DNA of 64,000 nt from contig NZ_LT855387.1 in the NCBI RefSeq assembly GCF_900184735.1, positions 54,998 through 118,997 of the forward strand, given 5' to 3'. Positions within the stretch are counted from its first letter, which is position 1, and each line of letters begins with the position of its first letter. Of the stretch, positions 46,609 to 56,064 are shown in pieces. Under the pieces are notes generated by a model that did no database searches, was not told where the DNA came from, and worked only from the letters and a program-made list of their open reading frames with translations. The DNA is from Paucisalibacillus globulus. GTDB taxonomy: Bacteria; Bacillota; Bacilli; Bacillales; Amphibacillaceae. The position numbers and the translations under genes were made by a program.

Positions 46609-47055
46609 TTATCGGAGCATTTGTTCAATAATGATATAACCATCCGATTTTTGTTTCCCAATTTTGAATGGGATACAGTTCATTATACATAACCAAGCAT
46701 TGTATAAAATGAATATTAGGATGAATGCATTTGGCAGTATAATATAGAGAAAGTAAAAGATGAATACTATTAAAGCATTTAGTAACGGACCAAGGAGTGC
46801 AATGTAAATCATCTCATGAGAATGATAGTTTTCTTTTCTATTACTTTGTGTTAATCCGGAGGTAAAAAATGCAATTCCAAACCGAATTTCAGTTTGATGA
46901 AATAACAACCTAAAAATTCTTTTACCCCGACCAATATATACGGTAATCTCATCTGCTCTTGCTAGCTTTGCACCAAGCATGTGACCTAACTCATGAATTA
47001 GATTACTTATCGGTGCAACAATAAATACTAAATAAATCAATAAAACAGTATTCAT
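46609..47055 (-). CDS. M50-like (site-2 protease type) membrane protein
   Basis: A 148-residue membrane protein with a HELGH zinc motif at 21-25 inside the first hydrophobic segment and three to four further segments. The later motif often seen in M50 proteases (NxxPxxxxDG) is altered: NCIPFKIGKQKSDGY retains N, P and DG. Short compared with typical members. Substrate unknown. It follows ppiB by 28 bp. Confidence 0.7.
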   Translation of the reverse strand: MNTVLLIYLVFIVAPISNLIHELGHMLGAKLARADEITVYIGRGKRIFRLLFHQTEIRFGIAFFTSGLTQSNRKENYHSHEMIYIALLGPLLNALIVFIFYFLYIILPNAFILIFILYNAWLCIMNCIPFKIGKQKSDGYIIIEQMLR

Positions 47056-47083
47056 CTAATCCTTCCTAAGATACATTTTCTTA

Positions 47084-47518
47084 TTATGAAAGGACTCTTA
47101 CTTCCTTCATAACATCACCATTACTCATAGCTTTTGCATGTTCAATTCCTGAAGTTACTTGTCCAAACACAGTATGAACTCCATTTAAGTGTGGTTGCGG
47201 TTCATGTACAATGAAGAATTGACAACTTCCAGTGTCTCTTCCCGCGTGTGCCATAGATAGTGAACCTTCAACATGTTTATGTGGATTATTAGCAGTTTCA
47301 CATTTAATTGTGTATCCTGCTCCACCAGTTCCATTACCTACTGGACATCCCCCTTGGCTAACAAATCCTGGGATTACACGATGAAATGTTAAACCATCAT
47401 AAAAGTTTTCATTTGCCAGTTTTTCAAAGTTTTCAACCGTACCCGGAGCTTCATTTGGGTATAGTTCAAATTCAATTTTATTTCCGTTTTCCATCAATAT
47501 ATAGCCTTTTTTAGTCAA
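47084..47518 (-). CDS. ppiB: peptidyl-prolyl cis-trans isomerase, cyclophilin type
   Basis: Cytoplasmic cyclophilin of about 144 residues. The catalytic stretch [27 protein letters not shown] and VFGQVTSG are all family hallmarks. I place the start at TTG 47518: AGGAG lies nine bases before it and the product [12 protein letters not shown] aligns with B. subtilis PpiB, while the ATG at 47527 is directly on the ribosome-binding site. Confidence 0.95.
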   Translation of the reverse strand: MTKKGYILMENGNKIEFELYPNEAPGTVENFEKLANENFYDGLTFHRVIPGFVSQGGCPVGNGTGGAGYTIKCETANNPHKHVEGSLSMAHAGRDTGSCQFFIVHEPQPHLNGVHTVFGQVTSGIEHAKAMSNGDVMKEVRVLS

Positions 47519-47644
47519 TTTGTTCATCTCCTAGTTTCTTGTTAATTCTTGTATATATCTCGTTTATGATAACATTTCTAATGTTTTTTTAAAAGTTTAT
47601 ACCTCTTGAACGCATAAAGAATTAATCATGCTATCAGATTCGTA

Positions 47645-48952
47645 TCACTCATAAGATAAATCGTGGCTTAGTATATCTTGGTAAGTTTCCCTTTTGATTA
47701 CTAATTTGTCTTTTCCGTCTTCTACAAAGACAACTGCAGCCTTTTGGATACGATTGTAGTTACTTGCCATAGAGTATCCATACGCACCAGTTGATAATAT
47801 TGCCAGTATATCCCCACTTCTCACTTGAGGAATTGGGAGATCCCAAATTAGCATGTCTCCTGACTCACAACATTTTCCCGCGACAGATACAATGGTTTCA
47901 CTTGGTTCATTTACTCTATTGGCCAGTACCCCGTGGTACTTCGCTTGATAAAGTGCAGGTCGAATATTATCAGTCATTCCACCATCAATTGAAATGTAAT
48001 CTCTAACACCAGGGATATGCTTCTGTGATCCAACTGTATATAACGTAATTCCAGCATCTCCAACAATTGAGCGCCCTGGTTCAATCCATATTTCAGGCAT
48101 TGGGATATTCAGACTCTCACTTTTCTCTCGCACTGTTTCTACCAAACGCTCAACATAATGATTTAGTGGTATAGGTTGGTCATCATTGGTATAACGTATC
48201 CCAAATCCTCCTCCTAGATTTAACACCTCTGGAATATACCCATAATTATTCTTCCAATCTGCCAATGTCGCAAACAAGATGTTTGTCGCAGTAACAAAAC
48301 GATCCGTGTCAAATATCTGGGAACCAATATGACAATGTAATCCTTTAAAAGTTATATGATTATTTTCTCGTAATTGGTTAAATGCTTCCTCTGCTTGTCC
48401 ATTATGTAAATCAAATCCGAACTTCGAGTCTTCATTACCTGTCATAATATATTGGTGGGTATCCGATTTAATACCTGGAGTAACTCGAATGATAACATCC
48501 ATCTTCTTGTTATATTGTTTTAATAAGTCTGTTAATAGCTTAATCTCATGGAAGTTGTCAACTACAATACAACCGATATTATGTTCAATCGCCATTGATA
48601 ACTCTTCTATACTTTTATTGTTACCATGCAGATGAATTTTGTCTGGATTAACTCCCGCTTTCAGGGCCGTATACAATTCACCCTCTGAGACAACATCAAC
48701 TGATAACCCTTCTTGTTTTATTACTTGTAGTATCGCAATAGAAGAGAAAGCTTTACTAGCATAAGCAACTTGTGCACGTACACCTAAGTCCTTAAAAGTA
48801 TTAACAAATGCTCTACAACGTTCACGAATTATGGAAACATCGTATACATAAAGAGGTGTACCATATTTCTTTGAAAGTTCTACTGTGTCCATTCCACCTA
48901 TTTCTAGGTGCCCATCACTATTTATTTGAAATGGATATTGCTCCAATGACAT
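47645..48952 (-). CDS. lysA: diaminopimelate decarboxylase
   Basis: PLP enzyme for the last step of lysine synthesis. The 435-residue protein has the PLP lysine in VAYASKAFSS near 60, glycine-rich GGGFGIRY near 245 and the CESGD motif near 360. The ATG at 48952 follows AGGTGAG; a GTG three codons earlier overlaps it. It stands alone between spoVAF and ppiB, as in B. subtilis. Confidence 0.97.
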   Translation of the reverse strand: MSLEQYPFQINSDGHLEIGGMDTVELSKKYGTPLYVYDVSIIRERCRAFVNTFKDLGVRAQVAYASKAFSSIAILQVIKQEGLSVDVVSEGELYTALKAGVNPDKIHLHGNNKSIEELSMAIEHNIGCIVVDNFHEIKLLTDLLKQYNKKMDVIIRVTPGIKSDTHQYIMTGNEDSKFGFDLHNGQAEEAFNQLRENNHITFKGLHCHIGSQIFDTDRFVTATNILFATLADWKNNYGYIPEVLNLGGGFGIRYTNDDQPIPLNHYVERLVETVREKSESLNIPMPEIWIEPGRSIVGDAGITLYTVGSQKHIPGVRDYISIDGGMTDNIRPALYQAKYHGVLANRVNEPSETIVSVAGKCCESGDMLIWDLPIPQVRSGDILAILSTGAYGYSMASNYNRIQKAAVVFVEDGKDKLVIKRETYQDILSHDLSYE

Positions 48953-49058
48953 TTTTCTCACCTATTCATTCAGTAAATTAAAAATACATATAAAAAACTT
49001 ATCATAAACATCTTAAAAACAAAAGGAATAATAGTTTACACTTACTTGTTAATAACAA

Positions 49059-49092
49059 ACGAACAATGCAGTACTATTAAACTACATTGTTC
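49059..49092 (-). terminator. hairpin after spoVAF
   Basis: Stem CGAACAATG / CATTGTTCG with extra pairing in the loop, about 25 bp after the spoVAF stop; the T run on the minus strand is interrupted. Confidence 0.55.
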
Positions 49093-49117
49093 GTCATTTT
49101 GTTTTATTCTTTTGTTA

Positions 49118-50590
49118 TTAAGACTTCCGAATCTTTGATTGACTATACACGTTTCTCGGGTGAACAATTGTTGGTCTTGTATTCACATATGGAGTTGGGA
49201 TTCGGATAATAGTCCTTAACATTGCTTTTGCATTGAATGGGATAAACGGCCAGAAATAGGGTGTTCTAAATGACTTTAGATTAACCAGGAATAATATTAT
49301 TAACAGAATACTTATTAGATAACCAAGCAAACCAAAGAATGCCGTGGAAAGAAGTAATACTACACTAGCAACTTTATTCGCTACACTAAGTTCATAACTA
49401 GGTGTTACATATGTTCCAATTGCACTAACGGCAGTATATAAAATAACTTCCGGACTAAGTAAACCTACATCAATCGCAATTTGACCAATCAATACTGCTG
49501 CAATTAATCCCATAGCAGTTGAAAGTGCTGTCGGCGTATGAATTGCTGCCATTCTCAGGAACTCCATCCCCACTACCCCAAGTAATAACTGTACCGCTAT
49601 AGGTATATTCCCCTCTTCATTAGGTCCAATAAAAGAAAGCTCTTTAGGTAAAAGAGTGGGATCCATTACAAATAACAACCATGTAGGTAATAAAAATACG
49701 GATAATAAAATAGCCAAAAATCGAATCCATCTAATGAGTGTACCAATTAATGGTGCCTGTCGATATTCTTCTGCATGCTGCGTATGATGGAAAAAAGTAG
49801 TAGGAACAACCATAACACTAGGAGATGTATCAACAATTATCAACACATGCCCCTCTAATAGATGGTTTGCGGCTACATCTGGTCTCTCCGTAAACCTGAC
49901 CAATGGAAACGGATTCCATTTTCTCTCTACTAGAAACTCTTCAATCGGTTTTTCTGCCATCGTATTCCCGTCAATATTAATTTTTCTAATCTTATCTTTG
50001 AGTAACTCTACTAGCCCTTCATCCGCTATATCTTTAATATAGCTGACACAAACATCAGATTTTGACCTCTCTCCTACTTTGAGCATCTCATTTCTAAGGC
50101 GTGCGTCACGTATTCTTCTTCTAGTTAAGCTTGTGTTTTCTATGATGTTTTCGGTGAAACCATCCCTCGAACCACGAATTACTCTCTCAGTATCTGGTTC
50201 TTGGGGGCTTCTTCCTGGGTAACTTCTAACATCAACTGCATATCCAAATTTTTCTCCATCAATGAAAATAACTATTAGTCCAGACAGCATCTGGTCAACA
50301 GCTTCATCCATTGTTTTTAATGTTGTTACTTGTTGGTGAAGGATTCTATTTCGAATTATTTCAGCAGCTTTATTCTTTTCTCTTTCTTTTTCATTTAGAT
50401 TAACTAGTTCTTCAATAATATCTTGAATGATTAAACTATCTACTAATCCGGTTACATAATACAGTTTTATATCTGTTTTTAACAACGTAATTTCTCTATA
50501 ACCTACATCAAAAGAGACATCTACACCAATTCGTTCCTTTAGGTAGGCAACATTTTCTTTTATTCTTGATGAGACTGGATGTTGAGTCAA
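49118..50590 (-). CDS. spoVAF: stage V sporulation protein AF (GerA-family-like)
   Basis: A 490-residue protein related to GerA-type germinant receptor A subunits: a large soluble N-terminal part (1-280) containing SYPGRSPQEPDTERVIRGSR, and four to five membrane segments from about 290 (LAILLSVFLLPTWLLFV onward). TTG start at 50590 after GGAGG. In B. subtilis spoVAF is the last gene of the spoVA operon; here it follows spoVAB by 18 bp with no spoVAC, AD or AE between. Confidence 0.93.
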   Translation of the reverse strand: MTQHPVSSRIKENVAYLKERIGVDVSFDVGYREITLLKTDIKLYYVTGLVDSLIIQDIIEELVNLNEKEREKNKAAEIIRNRILHQQVTTLKTMDEAVDQMLSGLIVIFIDGEKFGYAVDVRSYPGRSPQEPDTERVIRGSRDGFTENIIENTSLTRRRIRDARLRNEMLKVGERSKSDVCVSYIKDIADEGLVELLKDKIRKINIDGNTMAEKPIEEFLVERKWNPFPLVRFTERPDVAANHLLEGHVLIIVDTSPSVMVVPTTFFHHTQHAEEYRQAPLIGTLIRWIRFLAILLSVFLLPTWLLFVMDPTLLPKELSFIGPNEEGNIPIAVQLLLGVVGMEFLRMAAIHTPTALSTAMGLIAAVLIGQIAIDVGLLSPEVILYTAVSAIGTYVTPSYELSVANKVASVVLLLSTAFFGLLGYLISILLIILFLVNLKSFRTPYFWPFIPFNAKAMLRTIIRIPTPYVNTRPTIVHPRNVYSQSKIRKS

Positions 50591-50608
50591 ACTTAGCCCT
50601 CCATTTTC

Positions 50609-51037
50609 TTATTTTACTAAGATGAGCCACTGAAATAAGGAACCTACTATTTTTCCAAAAACAACAGCCATTATTAGTGTAATTATTTTCGTTTCCAAGC
50701 CAATTCTTTTCGATATAAGTGGGAATACATTTAATACTTCAGTCAAAGCAGCTGCGAGCATACCATTAAAAACCCCATGAAAAATACCCCAAATTGCTAA
50801 TAATATAGCAGGATGTGACCAAGTAACATTTGTGAAGGAAAAATAAGTACCTATTATAGAACCAAGTACGACACACGCCGTGTACACTTTTAACATATGT
50901 GAGGTCCTACTTAATTGAATAAGTCTTGGTATTATTCCTAATACAGTGAGAAAAGCGACAAACCCACTACCAACTGCAAGTCCCCCTGAAAAGCCAATGA
51001 TGATTTCCAGTAAACTAATGAGGATGTTTAGGATCAT
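50609..51037 (-). CDS. spoVAB: stage V sporulation protein AB
   Basis: A 142-residue protein with four to five hydrophobic segments starting MILNILISLLEIIIGFSGGL. Its start overlaps the end of spoVAA by 23 bp. The SpoVA proteins form the channel for Ca-dipicolinate in the spore inner membrane. The match in length and position to B. subtilis SpoVAB is clear. Confidence 0.92.
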   Translation of the reverse strand: MILNILISLLEIIIGFSGGLAVGSGFVAFLTVLGIIPRLIQLSRTSHMLKVYTACVVLGSIIGTYFSFTNVTWSHPAILLAIWGIFHGVFNGMLAAALTEVLNVFPLISKRIGLETKIITLIMAVVFGKIVGSLFQWLILVK

Positions 51038-51635
51038 TTAATTTATTCTCATGAAAGCTAACATAATCATCAAGGGACTTTTGATAGTTATAGATTTCAA
51101 CTTCTAAAGGACTTGGCTCTTCATTAAATCGCTTATTAAACCAATGGTTAAAAAATAAAATCATACCTATCCCTAACCCAAAAGAATAAGGAATTTGAAT
51201 CCATAATGGAAATTCATTTTCCTCACCAGTCAAAAGGAAATGCAACTTTTGTTGGACCTCCTGCATACTGACATCGTAATGAAAGTTTATGATGGTCATT
51301 GCTGTACCAATAAATAAGAGTATCCATACGAAAGCCATTATCAATATACTAGGTGATTTTTTATTTTTATTTATTTTTACAATGGTTTGTTCCGGACCAA
51401 GTAATTGAATCTCAATGTTAGGATAATTTTGTGCTAAGTGCTTTATTATTAAGAAGCTGTCTAAAACAATTAACTCTTTATCTTTCTCGGTTACCCGATA
51501 AAGCTTAATATTCTCTAATTCATGTACAATTTCATTAGAATGAGAAGAAATAAGCGCAATATCTTTTAACTTAAGCTCCATCAGATTTTGTATTTCTAAT
51601 TTTCTCTTCAAACGCAAATACACAATACCTTCCAT
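51015..51635 (-). CDS. spoVAA: stage V sporulation protein AA
   Basis: About 206 residues: a soluble N-terminal domain (1-95), membrane segments near 100-120 and 145-163, and a basic C-terminal tail. The ATG giving MEGIVYLRLKRKLE is chosen because GAGGTGA lies just before it. First gene of the spoVAA-AB-AF cluster. A sigma-G type promoter is proposed 56 bp upstream. Confidence 0.92.
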   Translation of the reverse strand: MEGIVYLRLKRKLEIQNLMELKLKDIALISSHSNEIVHELENIKLYRVTEKDKELIVLDSFLIIKHLAQNYPNIEIQLLGPEQTIVKINKNKKSPSILIMAFVWILLFIGTAMTIINFHYDVSMQEVQQKLHFLLTGEENEFPLWIQIPYSFGLGIGMILFFNHWFNKRFNEEPSPLEVEIYNYQKSLDDYVSFHENKLNDPKHPH

Positions 51636-51690
51636 TTGCTTCACCTCAGAAAACAATTTCAGTACTTGTTATTATTAGTCTAAATGGAAA

Positions 51691-51721
51691 TATTATGAGG
51701 AAAACTCAGACTAGATTTACA
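51691..51721 (-). promoter_or_regulatory. putative sigma-G promoter of spoVAA
   Basis: Minus strand TGTAAA, 18-bp spacer, CATAATA, agreeing with the sigma-G pattern (TGMATA, CATNNTA). Position between the sigF terminator and spoVAA and the known forespore control of spoVA support it. Confidence 0.5.
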
Positions 51722-51734
51722 AAGCTTATGGAGA

Positions 51735-51773
51735 TAAAAAAAGGTTGTTATGGGGAAGCCCGCATAACAACCT
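51735..51773 (-). terminator. Rho-independent terminator of the spoIIA operon
   Basis: Stem AGGTTGTTATG / CATAACAACCT extended by GG/CC, beginning four bases after the sigF stop and followed by seven T on the minus strand. Confidence 0.9.
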
Positions 51774-51776
51774 ATC

Positions 51777-52532
51777 TTAAGGATTCATTTTATTTTTCAT
51801 TTCAAAAAGTATCTTCTTCTCTAATCTAGACACTTGTACTTGGGATATCCCTAGTCTCTCCGCTACTTCAGATTGTGTCTTATCTTTATAGTATCGCAAA
51901 AACAGGATTAACCTTTCTCGTTCATTTAACCCTCTAATTGCCTCCTCTAATGATAATTTATCAAACCAATTAGAATCTTGGTCAGCAATTTGATCTAATA
52001 GTGTAATAGGATCGCCATCATTTTCAAATACCGTCTCATGAATAGAATGTGGTGTTTTAGATGCTTCCTGTGCATGAACAACATCTTCTGGTGATATGTC
52101 CAACGCTTCAGCAATCTCATTAATAGATGGTGATCTACCAAATTGCTTAGTAAGTTCATCTTTTTTCTTTCGAATCTTATTTCCAATTTCTTTAAGTGAT
52201 CGGCTAACCTTGACACTTCCATCATCACGTAAAAACCGTTGTATTTCACCAATAATCATCGGGACAGCATATGTTGAAAAACGCACATCATAGGTGAGGT
52301 CGAACTTATCAATAGATTTAATTAACCCTATACTCCCAATTTGGAAGAGGTCATCTGGATCGTATCCTCTATTCATGAATCGCTGAACAACTGACCAAAC
52401 TAACCGAATATTTTTTTCCACCAAAAAGTCTCTGGCATCTTTATCACCTTGTTGACTTTTTAGGATATATTCTTTTACCTGGTCATCCGTTAATGCTTCA
52501 TTTTTTTTATTGTTTTTTACATTAACATCCAT
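51777..52532 (-). CDS. sigF: RNA polymerase sporulation sigma factor F
   Basis: First forespore-specific sigma factor. About 251 residues. Region 2 shows YDPDDLFQIGSIGLIKSIDKF and LTYDVRFSTYAVPMIIGEIQ; region 4 shows KTQSEVAERLGISQVQVSRL. The ATG at 52532 gives MDVNVKN, matching B. subtilis; another ATG two codons earlier is possible. It is last in spoIIAA-spoIIAB-sigF, 12 bp after spoIIAB, and followed by a terminator. Confidence 0.98.
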   Translation of the reverse strand: MDVNVKNNKKNEALTDDQVKEYILKSQQGDKDARDFLVEKNIRLVWSVVQRFMNRGYDPDDLFQIGSIGLIKSIDKFDLTYDVRFSTYAVPMIIGEIQRFLRDDGSVKVSRSLKEIGNKIRKKKDELTKQFGRSPSINEIAEALDISPEDVVHAQEASKTPHSIHETVFENDGDPITLLDQIADQDSNWFDKLSLEEAIRGLNERERLILFLRYYKDKTQSEVAERLGISQVQVSRLEKKILFEMKNKMNP

Positions 52533-52544
52533 AGGCATACATCC

Positions 52545-52988
52545 CTAATTATAAACCGTTTTACTATTGGTTAGCTGTTTTCTCATGTAAACGGTTGTTC
52601 CTTCTCCCTGTTTGGAAATAACTTCTACAGCATCCATGAAATTCTCGATAATAGTAAAACCCATCCCCGATCGTTCTAATTCAGGCTTTGACGTATACAA
52701 CGGTTGCCTAGCCTCTTCTACATCATTGATACCTATTCCATAATCACGAATCGTTAACTCAATTTCACCTTCATCATCTAGCTTACAACTAATAGCTACT
52801 TTATGATCTGGTTCGTTATTGTAGCCATGAATAATAGCATTTGTTACTGCTTCTGATACAACAGTCTTAATCTCGGTTAATTCTTCCATTGTAGGGTCTA
52901 ATTGCGCAACAAAAGCTGCAACTGTTACACGAGCAAAAGATTCATTCTGACTTACACTAGCAAACTCTACATGCATTTCATTCTTCAT
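52545..52988 (-). CDS. spoIIAB: anti-sigma F factor SpoIIAB
   Basis: Serine kinase that binds and inhibits sigma F and phosphorylates SpoIIAA. The 147-residue GHKL-fold ATPase has the N box [11 protein letters not shown] near 46, G1 DYGIGI near 83 and G2 GMGF near 110. ATGA overlap of four bases with spoIIAA, so the anti-sigma factor and its antagonist are translationally coupled. Confidence 0.97.
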   Translation of the reverse strand: MKNEMHVEFASVSQNESFARVTVAAFVAQLDPTMEELTEIKTVVSEAVTNAIIHGYNNEPDHKVAISCKLDDEGEIELTIRDYGIGINDVEEARQPLYTSKPELERSGMGFTIIENFMDAVEVISKQGEGTTVYMRKQLTNSKTVYN

Positions 52989-53338
52989 GAAGCCACCCCC
53001 AAAGTCTCTAAAGCAAATTCTTCATTCTCCTCAAGGCGAATTATTTTAAACATACCGGACATTTCAAACAAACGTTTGATTGATGGAGGTATGGAACATA
53101 CAACCATTTGACCTCCTAATTGTAGAACTTCTTTATATCTACCTAAGATTACTCCTAGACCAGAACTATCCATAAAACTAACCTTTTCAAGGTTTAATAT
53201 GACATGTTTAACAGAGTTATGGTACAGCATTTCCTTCCACTCATCTCGTAACCCCTCTGCTTCATGATGATCCAATTCACCAGATAAGCGAACAATTAGC
53301 ACTTCTTCTTTCACTTCAAAAGAAAAATCAAGCCCCAT
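52985..53338 (-). CDS. spoIIAA: anti-sigma F factor antagonist SpoIIAA
   Basis: STAS-domain protein that frees sigma F when unphosphorylated. 117 residues with the phospho-acceptor S58 in [15 protein letters not shown]. The operon order spoIIAA-spoIIAB-sigF is complete. A sigma-H promoter candidate lies 36 bp upstream. Confidence 0.97.
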   Translation of the reverse strand: MGLDFSFEVKEEVLIVRLSGELDHHEAEGLRDEWKEMLYHNSVKHVILNLEKVSFMDSSGLGVILGRYKEVLQLGGQMVVCSIPPSIKRLFEMSGMFKIIRLEENEEFALETLGVAS

Positions 53339-53373
53339 TCAATAGTCCTCCTTACATACCTTTGTATGTATAA

Positions 53374-53401
53374 TTTCAATATGAAAGGTGCAAATTCCTG
53401 C
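53374..53401 (-). promoter_or_regulatory. putative sigma-H promoter of the spoIIA operon
   Basis: Minus strand GCAGGAATT, 12-bp spacer, ATTGAAA, against the sigma-H consensus RNAGGAWWW, N11-12, RNNGAAT (one mismatch). It lies 36 bp before spoIIAA, where the B. subtilis operon has a sigma-H, Spo0A-activated promoter. Confidence 0.6.
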
Positions 53402-53443
53402 TTCCAGACAAAAGAAGAAGTAATCCGATGAATTTAGAGGTAT

Positions 53444-54622
53444 TTAGTTATTTTTCGACAACTTTTGTATGGATCGTTTGAATAATGTGTATAATGACGC
53501 TTTGTCAATATCTGATTCAACTACGAGTGGTGTTTCTGAAATCAATTTATCACCATTCTTAACGACTAGCTTACCTACTTGTTCTCCTTTTTTTAAAGGT
53601 AATGTTACACTATCAAGTTTCACTGATGTTGTTAAGTTTTCAACAGATTCCCCTTTTTTATGAAGGGTGCTAATTGATTCAGAAGCGATAATATTTACAT
53701 TTTTCTGTTCTGCCTTAAGTAAATCCAGTGTTGTAATAGCTTCTCCTTTATCAAATAGTTTCTTCGTTTCATACGTATTAAAAGCATAATCTAACATATT
53801 AGATACAGCAGCATTTCGTTCTTTAGGAGTGTCAACACCCATTACAACAGCTATTACTCTCATGTCATTCTTTTTAGCGGTTGCTGTTAAACAATATTTT
53901 GCCTCATTCGTAAATCCTGTTTTTAAACCGTCAACGCCTGGATAGAAACGAACCAATTTATTCGTGTTGACAAGCCAAAATTCATCCTCAGACCCTTTTC
54001 TTAAATAGTCTTCGTAGATTGATGTATATTCTGTAATAGATTCATGACTTAATAGTTCCTTTGCCATCATTGCCATATCATGTGCAGTACTATAGTGGTT
54101 CTCGGCTGGTAATCCAGTTGTATTTTGAAATTGAGTATCTTTTAATCCTAATTCTTTCACTTTTTCATTCATCCGATTAACAAATTCTTCTTCACTACCA
54201 GCAATCCTTTCAGCTAATGCGACACTGGCATCATTTGCAGAAGCTATAGCAATACCCTTTAATAGGTCATTTACTTTCATTTCTTCTCCAGCTTCTAAGA
54301 ATATTTGTGAACCACCCATCGAAGCAGCATTTTCACTTATACGTATAACATCATCTTTTTTTAATGATCCTTTCTCTAATTCTTCCATGATTAAGAGTAG
54401 GGTCATAATCTTCGTCATACTTGCAGGTGGCAACTTTTTGTTAGCTTCCTTTTCATACATCACGTTGCCTGTATCACGCTCGATTAAAATGCCAGATTTT
54501 GCTTCAGGTGCTAAATCCAACGATTTGTTCTGTGTTGCACTACCCTCTTCTGCCATAACTTGAATGGAAAATAAAGAAAGAGTTATTACTAGTGTTGTAA
54601 TCATTAGAATATATTTTTTCAT
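53444..54622 (-). CDS. dacF: D-alanyl-D-alanine carboxypeptidase DacF
   Basis: Forespore penicillin-binding protein acting on cortex cross-linking. Signal peptide (1-24, ending near VMAEEG), active-site motifs ASMTKIMTLL (SxxK), SANDASVA (SxN) and LKTGFTNEA (KTG), and a C-terminal beta domain with a likely membrane-associating helix. 392 residues from the ATG that follows GGAGG. Upstream of spoIIAA as in B. subtilis, where sigma-F or sigma-G transcription from dacF can run into spoIIA. Confidence 0.94.
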   Translation of the reverse strand: MKKYILMITTLVITLSLFSIQVMAEEGSATQNKSLDLAPEAKSGILIERDTGNVMYEKEANKKLPPASMTKIMTLLLIMEELEKGSLKKDDVIRISENAASMGGSQIFLEAGEEMKVNDLLKGIAIASANDASVALAERIAGSEEEFVNRMNEKVKELGLKDTQFQNTTGLPAENHYSTAHDMAMMAKELLSHESITEYTSIYEDYLRKGSEDEFWLVNTNKLVRFYPGVDGLKTGFTNEAKYCLTATAKKNDMRVIAVVMGVDTPKERNAAVSNMLDYAFNTYETKKLFDKGEAITTLDLLKAEQKNVNIIASESISTLHKKGESVENLTTSVKLDSVTLPLKKGEQVGKLVVKNGDKLISETPLVVESDIDKASLYTLFKRSIQKLSKNN

Positions 54623-54652
54623 TTTGGTAACCTCCAGCAATCAATATACTTT

Positions 54653-54684
54653 TAGGTTTTCCAAAATGAAACAAACTTATAACA
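54653..54684 (-). promoter_or_regulatory. putative sigma-F/sigma-G promoter of dacF
   Basis: Minus strand TTATA, 15-bp spacer, GGAAAACCTA, resembling the sigma-F pattern GYATA, N15, GGNNANANTN with two deviations. It lies about 30 bp before dacF. Confidence 0.4.
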
Positions 54685-54701
54685 GTCCTGTAAAATATAA
54701 T

Positions 54702-54737
54702 AAAAAACTAGGCACTCAGTAAGTGCCTAGTTTTTTA
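54702..54737 (-). terminator. bidirectional-looking terminator after pdp
   Basis: Stem AAAAAACTAGGCACT / AGTGCCTAGTTTTTT, four bases after the pdp stop, with T runs on both strands. It ends the deoB-punA-pdp operon. Confidence 0.9.
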
Positions 54738-54741
54738 TGAT

Positions 54742-56046
54742 TTATTCTGTTATGGTGCCATAAATTAGTTTAGGTGCCTCGATATCCTCATCAGATATCA
54801 CAATACTATTTTCTATTAATTCTATTACTGAACTAACATCCTCTACATTACTATGTATAGTTAGCAGAGGCTCTCCTTTTGAAACTCTGTCTCCTACCTT
54901 TTTGTTAAGCAGAAGTCCTGCAGCTAAATCAATAACTGATTCTTTTGTTGCCCTTCCTGCGCCTAATAACATAGCAGCTGTTCCAAGCTGATCAGCAATA
55001 ATGGTCTTGATTGTTCCTGACTTCTTTGCTTGAACTTCAATTTTAAGCTTTGCTTCAGGTAGATGATCGGGGTTATCAACCACAGTCGGATCGCCACCTT
55101 GAGATTCAAGGAAAATCTTAAAGTGTTCAATAGCTTTGCCATTTGACAGATTTTCTTCTAGCATTCTTCTTGCTTCTTCTAAGCTAGTAGCCTTTTCTGC
55201 TAATACCACCATTTGGCTTCCTAGCACAAGACATAACTCAGTTAAATCTTCTGGTCCTTTTCCTCGCAATGTATCAATTGCTTCTTTTACCTCTAAAGCA
55301 TTCCCAATAGCATACCCTAGTGGTTGGCTCATATCAGAAATAACCGCCATGGTATTTCTACCAACTTGTTTTCCGATGGAAACCATTGCATGAGCTAGTT
55401 TTTTAGCATCTTCTATGTCTTTCATGAATGCACCAGCACCAGTTTTTACGTCTAATACAATTGCATCAGCACCAGAAGCGATTTTTTTACTCATGATCGA
55501 ACTTGCGATCAATGGGATAGAATTAACAGTCGCTGTAACATCTCTCAGACTATATAATTTTTTATCTGCAGGTGTTAAGTTTCCCGTTTGACCAATCACG
55601 GAAACCTTATTTTTATTAACTAGGTCCATAAATTCTTCATTTGTAATCTCAGTATGAAAACCAGGGACGGACTCTAACTTATCGATTGTACCACCAGTAT
55701 GTCCGAGTCCACGGCCGCTCATTTTAGCAACCGGTGCACCAACTGATGCAACTAGCGGAGCTAATACTAAAGTAGTAGTGTCTCCAACACCACCAGTGGA
55801 ATGTTTATCTACTTTTATACCAGAAATTCTAGATAGATCTATTTGGTCTCCAGATTCGACCATAGCTTCTGTAAGTAGTGCTCTTTCTTTCTCCGTCATA
55901 TCCTGAAAATAAATAGCCATCATAAGAGCACTTACTTGGTAATCTGGAATATCACCATTTGTGTAACCATTTACAAAAAAATCGATTTCTTCTTTTGAGA
56001 GCTCTTTTCCATCACGTTTCTTCTCAATGATGTCATACATACGCAT
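54742..56046 (-). CDS. pdp: pyrimidine-nucleoside phosphorylase
   Basis: Phosphorolysis of thymidine, uridine and deoxyuridine. The 434-residue protein has the family signature region [16 protein letters not shown] and [16 protein letters not shown], then a C-terminal domain with HSNVEDVSS. Start ATG at 56046 follows AGGAGGTG. It is last of deoB-punA-pdp; in B. subtilis pdp is in the dra-nupC-pdp operon elsewhere, so nucleoside salvage is more compactly clustered here. Confidence 0.95.
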   Translation of the reverse strand: MRMYDIIEKKRDGKELSKEEIDFFVNGYTNGDIPDYQVSALMMAIYFQDMTEKERALLTEAMVESGDQIDLSRISGIKVDKHSTGGVGDTTTLVLAPLVASVGAPVAKMSGRGLGHTGGTIDKLESVPGFHTEITNEEFMDLVNKNKVSVIGQTGNLTPADKKLYSLRDVTATVNSIPLIASSIMSKKIASGADAIVLDVKTGAGAFMKDIEDAKKLAHAMVSIGKQVGRNTMAVISDMSQPLGYAIGNALEVKEAIDTLRGKGPEDLTELCLVLGSQMVVLAEKATSLEEARRMLEENLSNGKAIEHFKIFLESQGGDPTVVDNPDHLPEAKLKIEVQAKKSGTIKTIIADQLGTAAMLLGAGRATKESVIDLAAGLLLNKKVGDRVSKGEPLLTIHSNVEDVSSVIELIENSIVISDEDIEAPKLIYGTITE

Positions 56047-56064
56047 TTGTTATTACACCTCCTA

